Shown here one piece after another: positions 30,117 through 39,867 of a stretch of 64,000 nucleotides of DNA. The DNA is from Yersinia pekkanenii (lineage in GTDB: Bacteria > Pseudomonadota > Gammaproteobacteria > Enterobacterales > Enterobacteriaceae): positions 71,656-135,655 of the forward strand of contig NZ_CQAZ01000002.1 of the NCBI RefSeq assembly GCF_001152565.1, read 5' to 3'. The translations under genes were made by a program, and so were the position numbers. Numbering within the stretch: the stretch's first letter is position 1; the number at the start of each line of letters is the position of its first letter. The notes under the pieces were generated by a model that had not been told where the DNA came from, made no database searches, and saw nothing but the letters and a program-made list of their open reading frames with translations.

Positions 30117-30860
30117 ATGCAGCTAAATAAAATTTTCCTGGGTCGACGGCTTACATGGCCAATCGCATTTTCAGTAGGGCTACACGGCAGTGTGGTTGCA
30201 GCATTGCTGTACGTTTCCGTAGAGCAAATGAAAATACCACCTGAAATAGAAGATGCGCCACTGGCAGTGACGATGGTCAATATAGCTACCTTTGCCGCTC
30301 CACAACCTGTGGCTGCTGAGCCACAGGCCGAGCCTGAACCTATTGAGGAGGAGGCAGCTCCAGAGCCTGAAATATTGCCAGAGCCTGTTGCTGTCGCCAT
30401 CTCTGAACCCGTGAAACCAAAACCGAAGCCTAAACCTAAACCGGTGAAAAAAGAAATCAAAAAGCCGGACGTGAAGACGGTTGAAGCGCCACGAGATGAA
30501 AAATCGGTCAAATCCGATGAGCCAGCACGGGTGGCTAACAATGCGCCGGTAAAATCAGCGCCTAAGGCTTCGGTTCCGGGCATCTCTACCACCGCAGGGC
30601 CAAAAGCCTTGAGTAAGGCGAAACCGATTTATCCGGCAAGGGCACTGGCTTTAGGGGTCGAAGGGCAGGTCAAGGTACAATACGATATTGACGAAAATGG
30701 CCGGGTTACCAATGTCAGGGTGCTGGAAGCGACACCTCGCAACACTTTTGAGCGTGAGGTGAAGCAAGTGATGCGTAAATGGCGTTTTGAAGCGGTAGCG
30801 GCGAAAAATTATGTCACAACCATCGTGTTCAAGATTGGCGGCAGTATGGAAATGAATTAA
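30117..30860 (+). CDS. tonB: Energy transducer TonB
   Basis: Couples the ExbBD proton-motive complex to outer-membrane siderophore, heme and B12 receptors. Residues 14-32 form the membrane anchor WPIAFSVGLHGSVVAALLY with the conserved Ser and His. Next comes the rigid Glu-Pro and Lys-Pro region (about residues 62-115, PVKPKPKPKPKPV), a linker, and the C-terminal receptor-binding domain (PARALALGVEGQVKVQYDID). 247 residues against 239 in E. coli. Confidence 0.97.
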   Translation: MQLNKIFLGRRLTWPIAFSVGLHGSVVAALLYVSVEQMKIPPEIEDAPLAVTMVNIATFAAPQPVAAEPQAEPEPIEEEAAPEPEILPEPVAVAISEPVKPKPKPKPKPVKKEIKKPDVKTVEAPRDEKSVKSDEPARVANNAPVKSAPKASVPGISTTAGPKALSKAKPIYPARALALGVEGQVKVQYDIDENGRVTNVRVLEATPRNTFEREVKQVMRKWRFEAVAAKNYVTTIVFKIGGSMEMN

Positions 30861-30912
30861 TGCCGTTATTGATTGCGTTGTTCAGGGGGGAATAGGTCCG
30901 TCCCAGAATAAG

Positions 30913-30943
30913 AAAAGGGTCGCTTTTAGGGCGACCCTTTTAA
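30913..30943. terminator. Shared tonB / yciA terminator
   Basis: AAAAGGGTCGC pairs with GCGACCCTTTT around TTTTAGG, with A and T runs on both sides, so it works for the two convergent genes. Confidence 0.9.
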
Positions 30944-30965
30944 TCTCAGAAAACGTGGTTAGCCA

Positions 30966-31415
30966 CTATTGAGTGGCACCAACCTCGAAATTCCCTCGGC
31001 CGTCAGGTAACGCACGGGCCTTACCAGTATCATCAACGGCGACATAGGTAAAGACGGCTTCAGTGGCGCGATAGCGTTGACCAATCGGTTCAGAAGAGAC
31101 CTTTTTCACCCAGACTTCGATATTGATGGTAATAGAGCTGCGGCCGGTTTTAATACAGCGTGCATAGCAGCAGACGACATCGCCAACCGCAACAGGTTTG
31201 AGGAATGTCATCCCATCAACCCGTACAGTAACCACCCGCCCCTGTGCTATCTCTTTGGCCTGGATGGCACCACCAATGTCCATTTGTGACATCAACCAGC
31301 CACCAAAGATATCGCCATTGGCATTGGTATCAGCGGGCATTGCAAGGGTACGAAGTACCAATTCACCGTTAGGTAATGATTGCTCACCCTGAGGTGATAG
31401 TTGTTCCTGGGTCAT
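30966..31415 (-). CDS. yciA: Acyl-CoA thioesterase YciA
   Basis: A 149-residue hotdog-fold thioesterase hydrolysing a wide range of acyl-CoA. The signature NANGDIFGGWLMSQMD contains the catalytic Asp. Also KEIAQGRVVTVRVDGMTFLK, as in E. coli YciA. Second in order after yciB on the minus strand, 18 bp gap, so the two are likely cotranscribed. Confidence 0.96.
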   Translation of the reverse strand: MTQEQLSPQGEQSLPNGELVLRTLAMPADTNANGDIFGGWLMSQMDIGGAIQAKEIAQGRVVTVRVDGMTFLKPVAVGDVVCCYARCIKTGRSSITINIEVWVKKVSSEPIGQRYRATEAVFTYVAVDDTGKARALPDGRGNFEVGATQ

Positions 31416-31433
31416 CTCTGCCTGCTTTTGAAA

Positions 31434-31976
31434 TTATGACTTTTTCTGTTCTTCCGGCATATGCCGGTAAATATAAACGCCGCTGATTAGTGTGAAAATC
31501 AAGGTCAGTGCGGTTAAGCCAAAGACTTTAAAATTCACCCAGATATCCTGAGGTAACCAAAATGCCACATAGATATTCAGCAAGCCGCAAGCCAGGAAGA
31601 ACAGCGCCCAGGACATATTCAGTGTTGACCAGACCGCATCAGGTAGCGTCAGTTCTTTGCCGAGCATCCGTTGAATCAATGGTTTTTTCATAACCCATTG
31701 GCTTACTAATAAAGCGACCGCAAACAGAACATACAGGACAGTCACTTTCCATTTAATGAATAAGTCACTGTGGAATGCCAGCGTTAAGGTTCCGAATACC
31801 AACACCATAACCGCGGTGATCAGCGTCATTTTTTCTACCTTGCGATATTTAATCCAGGTAAAGGCCAACGCTAATAAGGTGGCGACAACCAGTGCCCCTG
31901 AGGCGACAAAAATGTCATACATCTTGTAGAAAATGAAAAATACGACCAATGGGAGAAAATCTAAAAGTTGCTTCAT
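31434..31976 (-). CDS. yciB: Inner-membrane septation / envelope protein YciB
   Basis: A 180-residue protein with about five transmembrane helices ([20 protein letters not shown] at the start), family IspA/YciB. In E. coli it interacts with cell-elongation and division components; the Shigella relative affects intracellular spread. Ends [13 protein letters not shown]. Here it is separated from yciC by a SulP gene. Confidence 0.95.
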   Translation of the reverse strand: MKQLLDFLPLVVFFIFYKMYDIFVASGALVVATLLALAFTWIKYRKVEKMTLITAVMVLVFGTLTLAFHSDLFIKWKVTVLYVLFAVALLVSQWVMKKPLIQRMLGKELTLPDAVWSTLNMSWALFFLACGLLNIYVAFWLPQDIWVNFKVFGLTALTLIFTLISGVYIYRHMPEEQKKS

Positions 31977-32206
31977 GAATCAATCCATCATTTGTACACC
32001 GCCCGACTATACCGGATTCAACGAAGTGAGGGTACCTGCGGCAAAAGACTATTATCCTTAATTATCTGCCGGAATGCGCGCTTCGCCAGTGGAATTTGCA
32101 GAAACTTACGATAAATAAGTAACAGATTCTGTTTGCATATTGCCAGTAATACGTTAACCCAGCATGATAAGTAATAAATAGTGGGTTAAGGCGGGTTGGA
32201 GTCAAT

Positions 32207-33955
32207 ATGCAAAGAAAGTCACTGCGGTATTGGATGCCGGGGTTAACCCAATTAATGGCTTATGAACGCGGTTGGCTCAAACCGGATATCAGGGCGGGTT
32301 TATCTGTGGCCGCAGTAGCATTGCCTATTGCGATTGCTTATGCTGAATTGACCGGTGTCAGTGCTGCAGTTGGTTTGTATTCCTGTATTCTACCGATGAT
32401 TGCCTATGCCTTTTTTGGTTCCTCGCGGCAATTGATTGTCGGGCCTGATGCCGCAACTTGTGCAGTGATCGCCGCCGTGGTAGCACCGCTGGCGGCAGGT
32501 AATAGCGAAGTTCACTGGCAGTTGACCATTATGATGACGTTGATGATGGGAACGTGGTGCCTGGTGGCCAGCCGTTTTAAACTGGGTGCATTGGCCGATT
32601 TGTTATCGCGGCCGATACTGACCGGCTTGCTCAATGGGGTGGCCATTACCATTATTGTCGATCAGTTAGGCAAGGTTTTTGGTTTTATGACTCGGCCGCC
32701 ACAACTGATCGAGCGGGTACTGGCGCTGCCGCATAATTTGATTAACAGCCATTTACCCACGGTTGCTATTTCGTTACTGACCTTCGTCGTGCTGTATGGC
32801 GTCAAATGGTTACGGCCAAACTGGCCAGCGCCTTTGTTGGCAATCGTTATGGCAACTTTTGTTTCTTGGGCTGCCAATATGCAGCAGTTTGGGGTGGGTG
32901 TGGTCGGTGGTTTTGACGGTGGCCTGCCCATGGTGCATTGGCCTGATTTTCAACCGGGTCTGTTACGCGACATGGTTATCCCGGCCCTTAACCTGGCGGT
33001 GGTCAGTTTTGTCAGCATGATGCTGACTGCCCGCAGTTTTGCGGCGAAGAATGGTTATGAAGTGGATGCGGATGTGGAACTGCGTGCATTGGGTATCACC
33101 AATATTGTTTCTGCTTTATCCCAAGGTTTTGCCATCAGTGGCGCCAGTACCCGAACTGCGGTTAATGATGCCAATAATGGTAAGAGCCAATTGGTTTCTA
33201 TTATTGCCGCGTTGATGATTGCGCTGGTCTTGCTGTTTTTAACCCGACCACTGCAATTTATTCCGATCGCAGCGCTGGGAGTCGTACTGATTTATGCCGC
33301 TTGGTCGTTACTGGGATTCAGAAGTTTATGGCAGTTACGTAAACGTAATACGCAAGCTTTCTATTTGGCGATATTCACCTTCGTCAGCGTGGTATTGGTG
33401 GGTGTTATCAGTGGCATCGGTTTGGCGGTATTGTTGGGGTTATTACAATTCTTGCGTACGGTATTCCGCCCAACGGAGCAGCTATTAGGGGTTAATGCTG
33501 ATGGCATGATCCATTCAATGCGCAGTGGTAATGGGATTAAACCCGTACCCGGCGTGATGATTTACCGTTTTAACTCGCCCCTCACGTATTTCAATGTGGC
33601 CTATTTTAAACGGCGCATTCTGAATCTGGTCGACAGTACACCACATCCGGCCAATTGGGTGGTGATTGATGCGGTTGCCAGTTTTACTTATGCCGATGTC
33701 AGTGTATTGGCGGCGATTGATGAGCTTAAACGCGACTTAAAACAGCGTAATATTAAGTTGATACTGGCAGGAAGGCGCACTGAACTGACGCGCTGGTTCC
33801 GGATTAATCGGCTGAAAAGTCATGATGATGACCTGATTTTGGTGCCGGATTTGTATCTGGCGCTTAAGTTGATTCAGAGCAAGCAGCGAGTGGCCGAGGC
33901 ACAACAGCCAGAGCAACAAGTACCGGAAGCTGGGGCGGAGCCTGAAATTAGCTGA
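32207..33955 (+). CDS. SulP family anion transporter with STAS domain
   Basis: A 582-residue SLC26/SulP transporter. The N-terminal 420 residues have the Sulfate_transp fold: KPDIRAGLSVAAVALPIAIA, GLYSCILPMIAYAFFGSSRQ, and the SGASTRTAVNDANNGKSQ loop with ten or more membrane segments. The C-terminal STAS domain covers about 440-560 (VVIDAVASFTYADVSVLAAI). It is not E. coli DauA: sequence in the first helices differs. Substrate (sulfate, carbonate, succinate or other anion) cannot be read out. Inserted between yciB and yciC. Confidence 0.9.
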   Translation: MQRKSLRYWMPGLTQLMAYERGWLKPDIRAGLSVAAVALPIAIAYAELTGVSAAVGLYSCILPMIAYAFFGSSRQLIVGPDAATCAVIAAVVAPLAAGNSEVHWQLTIMMTLMMGTWCLVASRFKLGALADLLSRPILTGLLNGVAITIIVDQLGKVFGFMTRPPQLIERVLALPHNLINSHLPTVAISLLTFVVLYGVKWLRPNWPAPLLAIVMATFVSWAANMQQFGVGVVGGFDGGLPMVHWPDFQPGLLRDMVIPALNLAVVSFVSMMLTARSFAAKNGYEVDADVELRALGITNIVSALSQGFAISGASTRTAVNDANNGKSQLVSIIAALMIALVLLFLTRPLQFIPIAALGVVLIYAAWSLLGFRSLWQLRKRNTQAFYLAIFTFVSVVLVGVISGIGLAVLLGLLQFLRTVFRPTEQLLGVNADGMIHSMRSGNGIKPVPGVMIYRFNSPLTYFNVAYFKRRILNLVDSTPHPANWVVIDAVASFTYADVSVLAAIDELKRDLKQRNIKLILAGRRTELTRWFRINRLKSHDDDLILVPDLYLALKLIQSKQRVAEAQQPEQQVPEAGAEPEIS

Positions 33956-33993
33956 TCGATTTTCATTATTGATGACTCATCCAAATAATAGCA

Positions 33994-34016
33994 AAAAGGG
34001 CCGTAATGGCCCTTTT
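33994..34016. terminator. SulP / yciC shared terminator
   Basis: AAAAGGGCC pairs with GGCCCTTTT around GTAAT between the two convergent genes. Confidence 0.9.
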
Positions 34017-34038
34017 GTCGTGTTATCTAAAGCGATAT

Positions 34039-34806
34039 TTATACGGTAATATCGGCCGGGCGCAATAACATATATAAGCGGAACAGATACACCAGCAATA
34101 ATGCTGACACCAGATTGCTAAGCGCACTTAAAATCACGGTGGCAATCGGGGTTGGCAGAGCAGTCAGGTGGCTAACTAAATACAGTAAAATCAGTTTAGC
34201 GGCTATCCATAACATCATGGCAGGGATAATCAACCGCACATTGGCGAATGCCAGTTTAGTGCTGGTTTTTATTGCCGCAAAAACACCCATTTTTTCAGTG
34301 GTAACAATAACGGGTGACAACGAAAGTGCGACGGCAATGACGACACCTGGCACAATAAACATCGTCAATCCTAACTGAATCAACAAGGTACCGATAAACA
34401 TCAGTAGCAGTAAGCGAGGTAAAATGGGCACTGAAATACCAATAGCCTGCAATGCGCTAACACGGCGACCGGTTGATACCATAGAAATCAGCGTTAACAT
34501 GCCACCGACTAATAATACGTTACCCACTAATGCGGAGAAGGTGGCTGCCGCAGAGACTTTGAGTAGCACCATCTGTTGCTCTGGTGTCATCTGCGACACT
34601 ATCTCACTAATGCTTAAACCTGCTGATGACGTAATATCACTTTCTGTGGAACTCAAAAGACCTAATTGTTCAGTATCAGGGATAAATGCCTGATTTAACA
34701 TGACGGTAATGAACGCAGTCAACACCGCCAGCAACAGGATTGCGGGCAGTTGATTACGTAAAAAGTTAAAACTGTCACGGTATAAAGTGTTAGCCGTGAT
34801 AGGCAT
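34039..34806 (-). CDS. yciC: Inner-membrane protein YciC
   Basis: A 255-residue UPF0259 membrane protein with about six transmembrane helices; begins [20 protein letters not shown], which matches the family. Function unknown. Convergent with the SulP gene and divergent from ompW. Confidence 0.93.
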   Translation of the reverse strand: MPITANTLYRDSFNFLRNQLPAILLLAVLTAFITVMLNQAFIPDTEQLGLLSSTESDITSSAGLSISEIVSQMTPEQQMVLLKVSAAATFSALVGNVLLVGGMLTLISMVSTGRRVSALQAIGISVPILPRLLLLMFIGTLLIQLGLTMFIVPGVVIAVALSLSPVIVTTEKMGVFAAIKTSTKLAFANVRLIIPAMMLWIAAKLILLYLVSHLTALPTPIATVILSALSNLVSALLLVYLFRLYMLLRPADITV

Positions 34807-35243
34807 GAAAGCTCCTTGGGATCGAGAAATAGCGCTAGATGATGATTATACCTTGTTATGGCGCGCTGTGGCACACCGTCATTGGTCTACTACTGATTTC
34901 TTCTCATCTGATGACCTCGAAGTTATCCATCTGCAAGGATGGCAACCCTTTAATTTACAATACCTTACAAAATAAGCAACTAACCGATCACCATTTCACA
35001 GCTACGATCCCCCAGTATAGCTGCATGGCAACGGTTCCATTTCTCATTAATGGTCGTTAGCTCAATTTGGCGTAATGGTGCGATTATGATCCAGATCAAT
35101 TTCAATATTATTAATGAATTAAATAACCCTACATAAAATAGGATTTATTTAAATTGTTATGAAAGATGTGATCTCGATTGGATCATAAATACTCATTTGT
35201 AGGTATATTCTGTTCGCGAATATACCTACAAAGGGAATGGATA
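34807..35243. other. yciC-ompW divergent region (437 bp)
   Basis: Contains promoters for both genes and the 15-bp inverted repeat at 35196-35232. No ORF is supported; open frames here have no ribosome site or family features. Confidence 0.5.
35196..35232. repeat. Perfect 15-bp inverted repeat abutting the ompW ribosome site
   Basis: TTTGTAGGTATATTC (35196-35210) and GAATATACCTACAAA (35218-35232) are exact complements around TGTTCGC. The right arm runs into the ribosome site AAGGGA (35231-35236), 7 bases before the ATG. It may be an operator palindrome or an mRNA 5' hairpin. Confidence 0.75.
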
Positions 35244-35893
35244 ATGAAAAAAATCACTTTGGCATTGTTAGCCGTAGCCACTCTGGCACCAACAGCGGCA
35301 AGCGCGCATCAAGCAGGCGATTATATTTTCCGGGCAGGGACGGCAACGGTCAGGCCAAATACAGGGTCTGATGATGTATTAGGTTATGGTTCCTTCAAAG
35401 CAGATAACAATACTCAGTTCGGTTTGACCTTCAGCTATCTGATAACCGATAATATCGGTGTAGAGCTGCTGGCTGCTGGCTGCTGGCTGCTACGCCGTTC
35501 CGCCATAAAGTTGGCCTTGGGCCGACCGGAGACATTGCCGAAGTTAAGCAATTGCCTCCTACATTAATGGCACAATATTATTTCCGCGATAAACAAGACA
35601 AACTGCGGCCATATCTGGGTATCGGTCTGAATTACACCACTTTCTTTGATGAGAAATTCAATAACACCGGTACGGGTGCCGGATTGACGGATTTAAGCGT
35701 TAAAGATTCGTGGGGTATTGCCGGGCAGGCGGGTATGGATTACATGGTCAGTGAAAACTGGATGCTAAATATGTCGGTCTGGTGGATGAACATCGAAACT
35801 GACGTCAAGTTTAAAGCCGCAGGCGAAGAACAGAGCATTCATACCCGCCTTGATCCATGGGTGTTTATGTTTGGTGCTGGCTACCGTTTCTAA
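35244..35893 (+). pseudogene. ompW: Outer-membrane protein OmpW, frameshifted by heptamer repeat
   Basis: An 8-stranded beta-barrel porin for small hydrophobic molecules. The start MKKITLALLAVATLAPTAAS is a signal peptide cleaved after ASA, then HQAGDYIFRAGTATVRP. After NIGVELLAA the frame runs into GCWLLRRS and stops at 35567. The expected continuation TPFRHKVGLG, then PPTLMAQYYFRDKQDKLRPY through the terminal FMFGAGYRF is intact in the +2 frame. Two extra GGCTGCT units (14 bp) account for the shift. As written the protein is truncated at 108 residues; a change of repeat number would restore it. Confidence 0.9.
35464..35491 (+). repeat. Heptanucleotide tandem repeat (GGCTGCT) inside ompW
   Basis: Three exact GGCTGCT units at 35471-35491, preceded by the near-copy AGCTGCT at 35464-35470. 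One unit is expected from the reading of intact OmpW. One or four exact units are in frame; three, as here, or two are not. Confidence 0.9.
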
Positions 35894-35965
35894 CCTATTG
35901 TCGCTCGACGCGGTGGGGCGGCGGGTTTGTAAAGGAGGCGCAGAGATGCGCCTCCGATCATTATA

Positions 35966-36280
35966 CTATTTGATTTGCATTTGGTTACTGACCGATTTCA
36001 CACCCGGTACGGTACGCGTGATTTGCACGGCACGGTTTGCATCCTGACTTGAGCTAACGAAACCACTCAACTGGACTCGCCCTTTGAAGGTCTCAACACT
36101 GATTTCAGTAGATTTTAGATTCTTCTCACCCAGTAATGCTGATTTCACCTTGGTTGTGACCACGGTGTCATCCAGATACCCCCCGGTTCCTTCTGACTTG
36201 GTTGTTGGCGCACATGCTGACACTGCCATTGCCATGACAACTGCGATACATAAAGCTGAAAGGGTCTTAAAAAGCCGCAT
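35966..36280 (-). CDS. BON-domain lipoprotein
   Basis: A 104-residue precursor: signal peptide MRLFKTLSALCIAVVMAMAV with lipobox VSAC (Cys 23), then a single BON domain (DDTVVTTKVKSALLGEKNLK, VQLSGFVSS, ending SVSNQMQIK). Likely an outer-membrane-anchored periplasmic lipoprotein of the OsmY/DolP broad family; BON domains bind phospholipids or other envelope parts. Convergent to ompW and upstream of the trp terminator. E. coli has yciEFG in this interval instead. Confidence 0.88.
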   Translation of the reverse strand: MRLFKTLSALCIAVVMAMAVSACAPTTKSEGTGGYLDDTVVTTKVKSALLGEKNLKSTEISVETFKGRVQLSGFVSSSQDANRAVQITRTVPGVKSVSNQMQIK

Positions 36281-36436
36281 AAATTACTCTCCATGTTTAT
36301 CAATGTGTAAGAGGACGTTGCAGAACAGAGACGGTCAATAAATGATTAGCTGTTACATAATTATTGGTGATGAATGGCTTTTATTCAAACTGACAACGAA
36401 GATACCGCGTGGGAGAGGTGAAAAGAGAGTGAATGT

Positions 36437-36467
36437 AGCGCCTGATCTGCACGAGTCATCAGGCGCT
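36437..36467 (-). terminator. Candidate trp operon 3' terminator
   Basis: AGCGCCTGAT (36437-36446) and ATCAGGCGCT (36458-36467) form a perfect 10-bp stem just after the trpA stop; there is no strong U-run, so Rho may contribute. Confidence 0.6.
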
Positions 36468-36477
36468 GATTGGCCAG

Positions 36478-37284
36478 TTAACGGCGGGTTGCCGCTTTCA
36501 TTTTAGTGACGAAATGGGCCAACTGAAGCAACATTTCGGCGGGCTGTGAGACATTATTTTCGATGATTTTCACAATCGCAGATCCTGAAATTGCACCTGC
36601 TGCGCCTGCCGCCAAACTGGTTTTCACCTGTTCAGGTTCTGAAATACCAAAACCTTGCAAGGCTGGAGCCGCATGATATTCACGCAATTTATCAATCAAA
36701 TGATTCAACGGGAGATGACCGTGATTCTCAGCGCCGGTGACCCCCGCGCGGGAGAGCAGATAGGTATAGCCACGGCCATGAGAAGATATTTCTCGCAGTA
36801 GGTCATCATCTGCATTGGGTGGGCAGATGAAGATAGGGGCAATCCCGTGGCGCAATGCCGCCGCACGGAAAGGGGCCGACTCTTCAAAGGGGACATCCGC
36901 GATCAGCACAGAATCGACGCCTACATCGGCACAACGCTGGTAAAAGTTATCGATACCGTTGTGGAATACCAGATTCGCATACATTAGCAAGCCAATGGGA
37001 ATAACAGGGTGTTTTTTGCGAATTTTTGCCAGCATATCAAAACAGATATCGGGGGTGACTCCGGCGGCAAAAGCACGTAGTGCCGCGTTTTGAATCGTCG
37101 GGCCATCAGCCAACGGATCAGAGAATGGGATACCCAGCTCTAAGGCATCGGCACCTGCGGCAATTAAGGTATCGATAATATCTAAGGAAATGTCGGGTGA
37201 CGGATCGCCTAGCTGGACGAAAGGAACGAATGCGCCTTCTCTCTTTGCCGCCAATTGGTTGAAAAGCTGCTGATAACGCTCCAT
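36478..37284 (-). CDS. trpA: Tryptophan synthase alpha chain
   Basis: Cleaves indole-3-glycerol phosphate to indole and G3P in the alpha2beta2 complex. A 268-residue TIM barrel with catalytic Glu in [17 protein letters not shown] (the second motif also has the catalytic Asp), and phosphate-binding [10 protein letters not shown] and GAISGSAIV. Its ATG overlaps the trpB stop by one base, so translation is coupled. Confidence 0.98.
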   Translation of the reverse strand: MERYQQLFNQLAAKREGAFVPFVQLGDPSPDISLDIIDTLIAAGADALELGIPFSDPLADGPTIQNAALRAFAAGVTPDICFDMLAKIRKKHPVIPIGLLMYANLVFHNGIDNFYQRCADVGVDSVLIADVPFEESAPFRAAALRHGIAPIFICPPNADDDLLREISSHGRGYTYLLSRAGVTGAENHGHLPLNHLIDKLREYHAAPALQGFGISEPEQVKTSLAAGAAGAISGSAIVKIIENNVSQPAEMLLQLAHFVTKMKAATRR

Positions 37285-38474
37285 TAAATCTCTCCCCGTG
37301 CTTTCAAAATATCGTGAACGGTGAAAATGTCTTTATCACCGCGCCCGGACAGATTCACCACCAGTATCTGTTCTTTTTCCGGCGATGCTTTAATCATTTT
37401 CAAGGCATGAGCCAGTGCATGAGAGGATTCCAGTGCCGGGATAATCCCCTCTTTGCATGACAGTGCTTTAAAGGCTTCCAGCGCTTCGTCATCGGTAACC
37501 GAAACGTAATCAGCGCGGCCAATGCTATTCAAGTAAGCATGTTGTGGCCCGACTGATGGGAAGTCTAATCCAGCAGAGATTGAGTAAGATTCTTCGATTT
37601 GCCCATCGCTGGTTTGCATCATCGGCGATTTCATCCCGAAGTAGATGCCCACTTTACCGTGTTTAAGCGGGGCACCATGTTGGCCGGTTTCGATACCCAG
37701 CCCGGCCGGTTCAATACCAATCAGAGCAACGCCCGGTTCATCAATAAAATCAGCAAACATACCAATAGCATTCGAGCCACCACCGACGCAAGCCAATACC
37801 ACATCTGGCAGGCGGCCTTCTCTGGCCAGCATTTGCGCTTTGGTTTCTTCGCCAATCATACGTTGGAATTCACGCACAATAGTCGGATAAGGGTGCGGGC
37901 CTGCTGCGGTTCCCAGCATATAGTGGGCGGTTTCGTAGCTACCAGACCAATCGCGGAGTGCCTCATTACAGGCGTCTTTTAGCGTTGATGAACCACTGTG
38001 CACCGGGATGACTTCTGCACCCATCAGGCGCATACGGAACACGTTCGGGGACTGGCGTTCAATATCTTTGGCCCCCATATAGATACGGCATTTCAAGCCC
38101 AGCAGAGCGCAAGCCAGTGCTGAAGCGACCCCATGTTGACCCGCCCCGGTTTCCGCGATGATTTCGGTTTTACCCATACGTTTCGCCAATAAAGCCTGGC
38201 CTAAAACCTGATTGGTCTTATGTGCGCCACCGTGTAGCAAGTCTTCACGCTTCAAATATAACTTGGTTTTTGTCCCTTCGGTCAGGTTTTGGCACAACGT
38301 CAGTGCTGTCGGGCGGCCAGCATAGTTCTTTAGCAAATCCTGAAATGTCGCCTGGAACTCAGGGTCCCGTTGAGCACTGACAAAAGCCTCTTCCAGTTGC
38401 TTCAATGCTGGCATCAAAATCTGGGGCACATACATGCCACCGAACTCGCCAAAATAAGGATTAAGTGTGGTCAT
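37284..38474 (-). CDS. trpB: Tryptophan synthase beta chain
   Basis: PLP enzyme joining indole and serine. 396 residues; the PLP lysine is in [13 protein letters not shown], with ETGAGQHG for the carboxylate of serine and [10 protein letters not shown] for the PLP phosphate. Begins [18 protein letters not shown] as in E. coli (397). Confidence 0.98.
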   Translation of the reverse strand: MTTLNPYFGEFGGMYVPQILMPALKQLEEAFVSAQRDPEFQATFQDLLKNYAGRPTALTLCQNLTEGTKTKLYLKREDLLHGGAHKTNQVLGQALLAKRMGKTEIIAETGAGQHGVASALACALLGLKCRIYMGAKDIERQSPNVFRMRLMGAEVIPVHSGSSTLKDACNEALRDWSGSYETAHYMLGTAAGPHPYPTIVREFQRMIGEETKAQMLAREGRLPDVVLACVGGGSNAIGMFADFIDEPGVALIGIEPAGLGIETGQHGAPLKHGKVGIYFGMKSPMMQTSDGQIEESYSISAGLDFPSVGPQHAYLNSIGRADYVSVTDDEALEAFKALSCKEGIIPALESSHALAHALKMIKASPEKEQILVVNLSGRGDKDIFTVHDILKARGEI

Positions 38475-38502
38475 TTTTTTGTCCTGGTAAGTAAATTAGC
38501 AG

Positions 38503-39864
38503 CTAGTAAGCGCGTAATGTCTGGAACACGGCGGCGATCAACTGGGGATCTTTGATGCCGGGGGCGCTTTCTACACCGGAATTGATATCCAAACCTGCAC
38601 AGCCCAGTTGGGCCGCAGCATCACAGTTATCGGGACCTAGTCCACCGGCTAGCAAGACATTATCCAGTGGTTGGTCGGCTAATAACGACCAATCGAATTG
38701 TTGCCCGGTGCCACCGTTGCCGCTATCAAAGACATAGCGTTCGACATGCGTTAGATTACGTGCTGGTATGGTGTCTTTGACACTCAGTGCTTTCCAAATC
38801 TGGCAACCGGCAGGCAGAGCCTCGCGCAATTGATTGATATAGGTTTGATCTTCTTGCCCGTGCAATTGCACAGCGGCCAGTGATAATCGCTCCGCCGTTT
38901 GTTGTATGGTTTCTACTTTGGCATCACGGAACACTGCGACATATTTCAGGGGCGCGCCACTGATAACTGCTCGGGCCTGAGCAATATCCAGGTTACGTGG
39001 TGAGCTGCCAACAAAAATCAACCCACCATAGACGGCCCCAGCACGGTAAGCGGCGGCGGCATCTTGGGCGCGGGTCAGACCGCAGACTTTATTCTCGCCC
39101 AGTAATACGCGGCGTACTGCGGCATTAAGGTCGGGATCAGACATCAAGGCACTGCCAATCAGGAAACCGTTGGCAAACTGGCTCAGTTCGCGCACTTGCT
39201 GGTAATGATTAATGCCGGACTCGCTGATGACCGTGACACCTTCAGGCAGACGCGGAGCCAGTTCACGGGTACGATCCAAACTGATAGACAAATCACGTAA
39301 GTCACGGTTATTGATGCCCACCACTTTAGCACCCAATGCAATGGCACGATCCAGTTCTGCGGCATTGCTGGCTTCAGTTAGCACGCCCATATTCAGGCTG
39401 TGCGCAACGGCGGCCAGTTGGCGGTAGGTGTCATCGTCGAGTACCGATAGCATCAACAAAATGGCATCAGCCTGATAAAAACGGGCGAGCTGAATCTGAT
39501 AAGCATCGATAATAAAGTCTTTGCACAATACTGGCTGAGTCACTACCGCGCTGACTTGCGGCAAAAAATCAAAACTGCCCTGGAAGTACTTTTCGTCCGT
39601 TAATACCGAAATAGCCGAGGCGTAATTATTATAAACAGCCGCAATTTCTGCCGGATTGAAATTATCGCGAATAACGCCTTTGGACGGAGACGCTTTCTTA
39701 CATTCCAGGATAAAAACGGTTTTACTGTCTTGTAACGCATGATAAAAATCGCGTTGGCTCAGCGTGATCCCGTTTTGGAAACTGGCCAGAGGCTGTTGCA
39801 ACTTCCGCGCGGCAACCCAGATTTCCTTATCTCGCACTATGTTGTGAAGTACGGTTTCCTGCAT
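38503..39864 (-). CDS. trpC: Fused indole-3-glycerol phosphate synthase / PRA isomerase
   Basis: Bifunctional TrpC-TrpF, 453 residues, as in E. coli. The TrpC half (about 1-255) has FILECKKASPSKG, VLCKDFIIDAYQI and VISESGI. The TrpF half (about 256-453) has VCGLTRAQDA, YVAVFRD and LAGGLGPDN, and ends with DINSGVESAPGIKD. Follows trpD with a 3-bp gap. Confidence 0.98.
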   Translation of the reverse strand: MQETVLHNIVRDKEIWVAARKLQQPLASFQNGITLSQRDFYHALQDSKTVFILECKKASPSKGVIRDNFNPAEIAAVYNNYASAISVLTDEKYFQGSFDFLPQVSAVVTQPVLCKDFIIDAYQIQLARFYQADAILLMLSVLDDDTYRQLAAVAHSLNMGVLTEASNAAELDRAIALGAKVVGINNRDLRDLSISLDRTRELAPRLPEGVTVISESGINHYQQVRELSQFANGFLIGSALMSDPDLNAAVRRVLLGENKVCGLTRAQDAAAAYRAGAVYGGLIFVGSSPRNLDIAQARAVISGAPLKYVAVFRDAKVETIQQTAERLSLAAVQLHGQEDQTYINQLREALPAGCQIWKALSVKDTIPARNLTHVERYVFDSGNGGTGQQFDWSLLADQPLDNVLLAGGLGPDNCDAAAQLGCAGLDINSGVESAPGIKDPQLIAAVFQTLRAY

Positions 39865-39867
39865 GAT

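Noticed and set aside
30056-30592. 178-codon ORF antisense to tonB
   Set aside because: Low-complexity Gly/Ser/Thr product, an artefact of the Pro/Glu/Lys-rich tonB coding strand.
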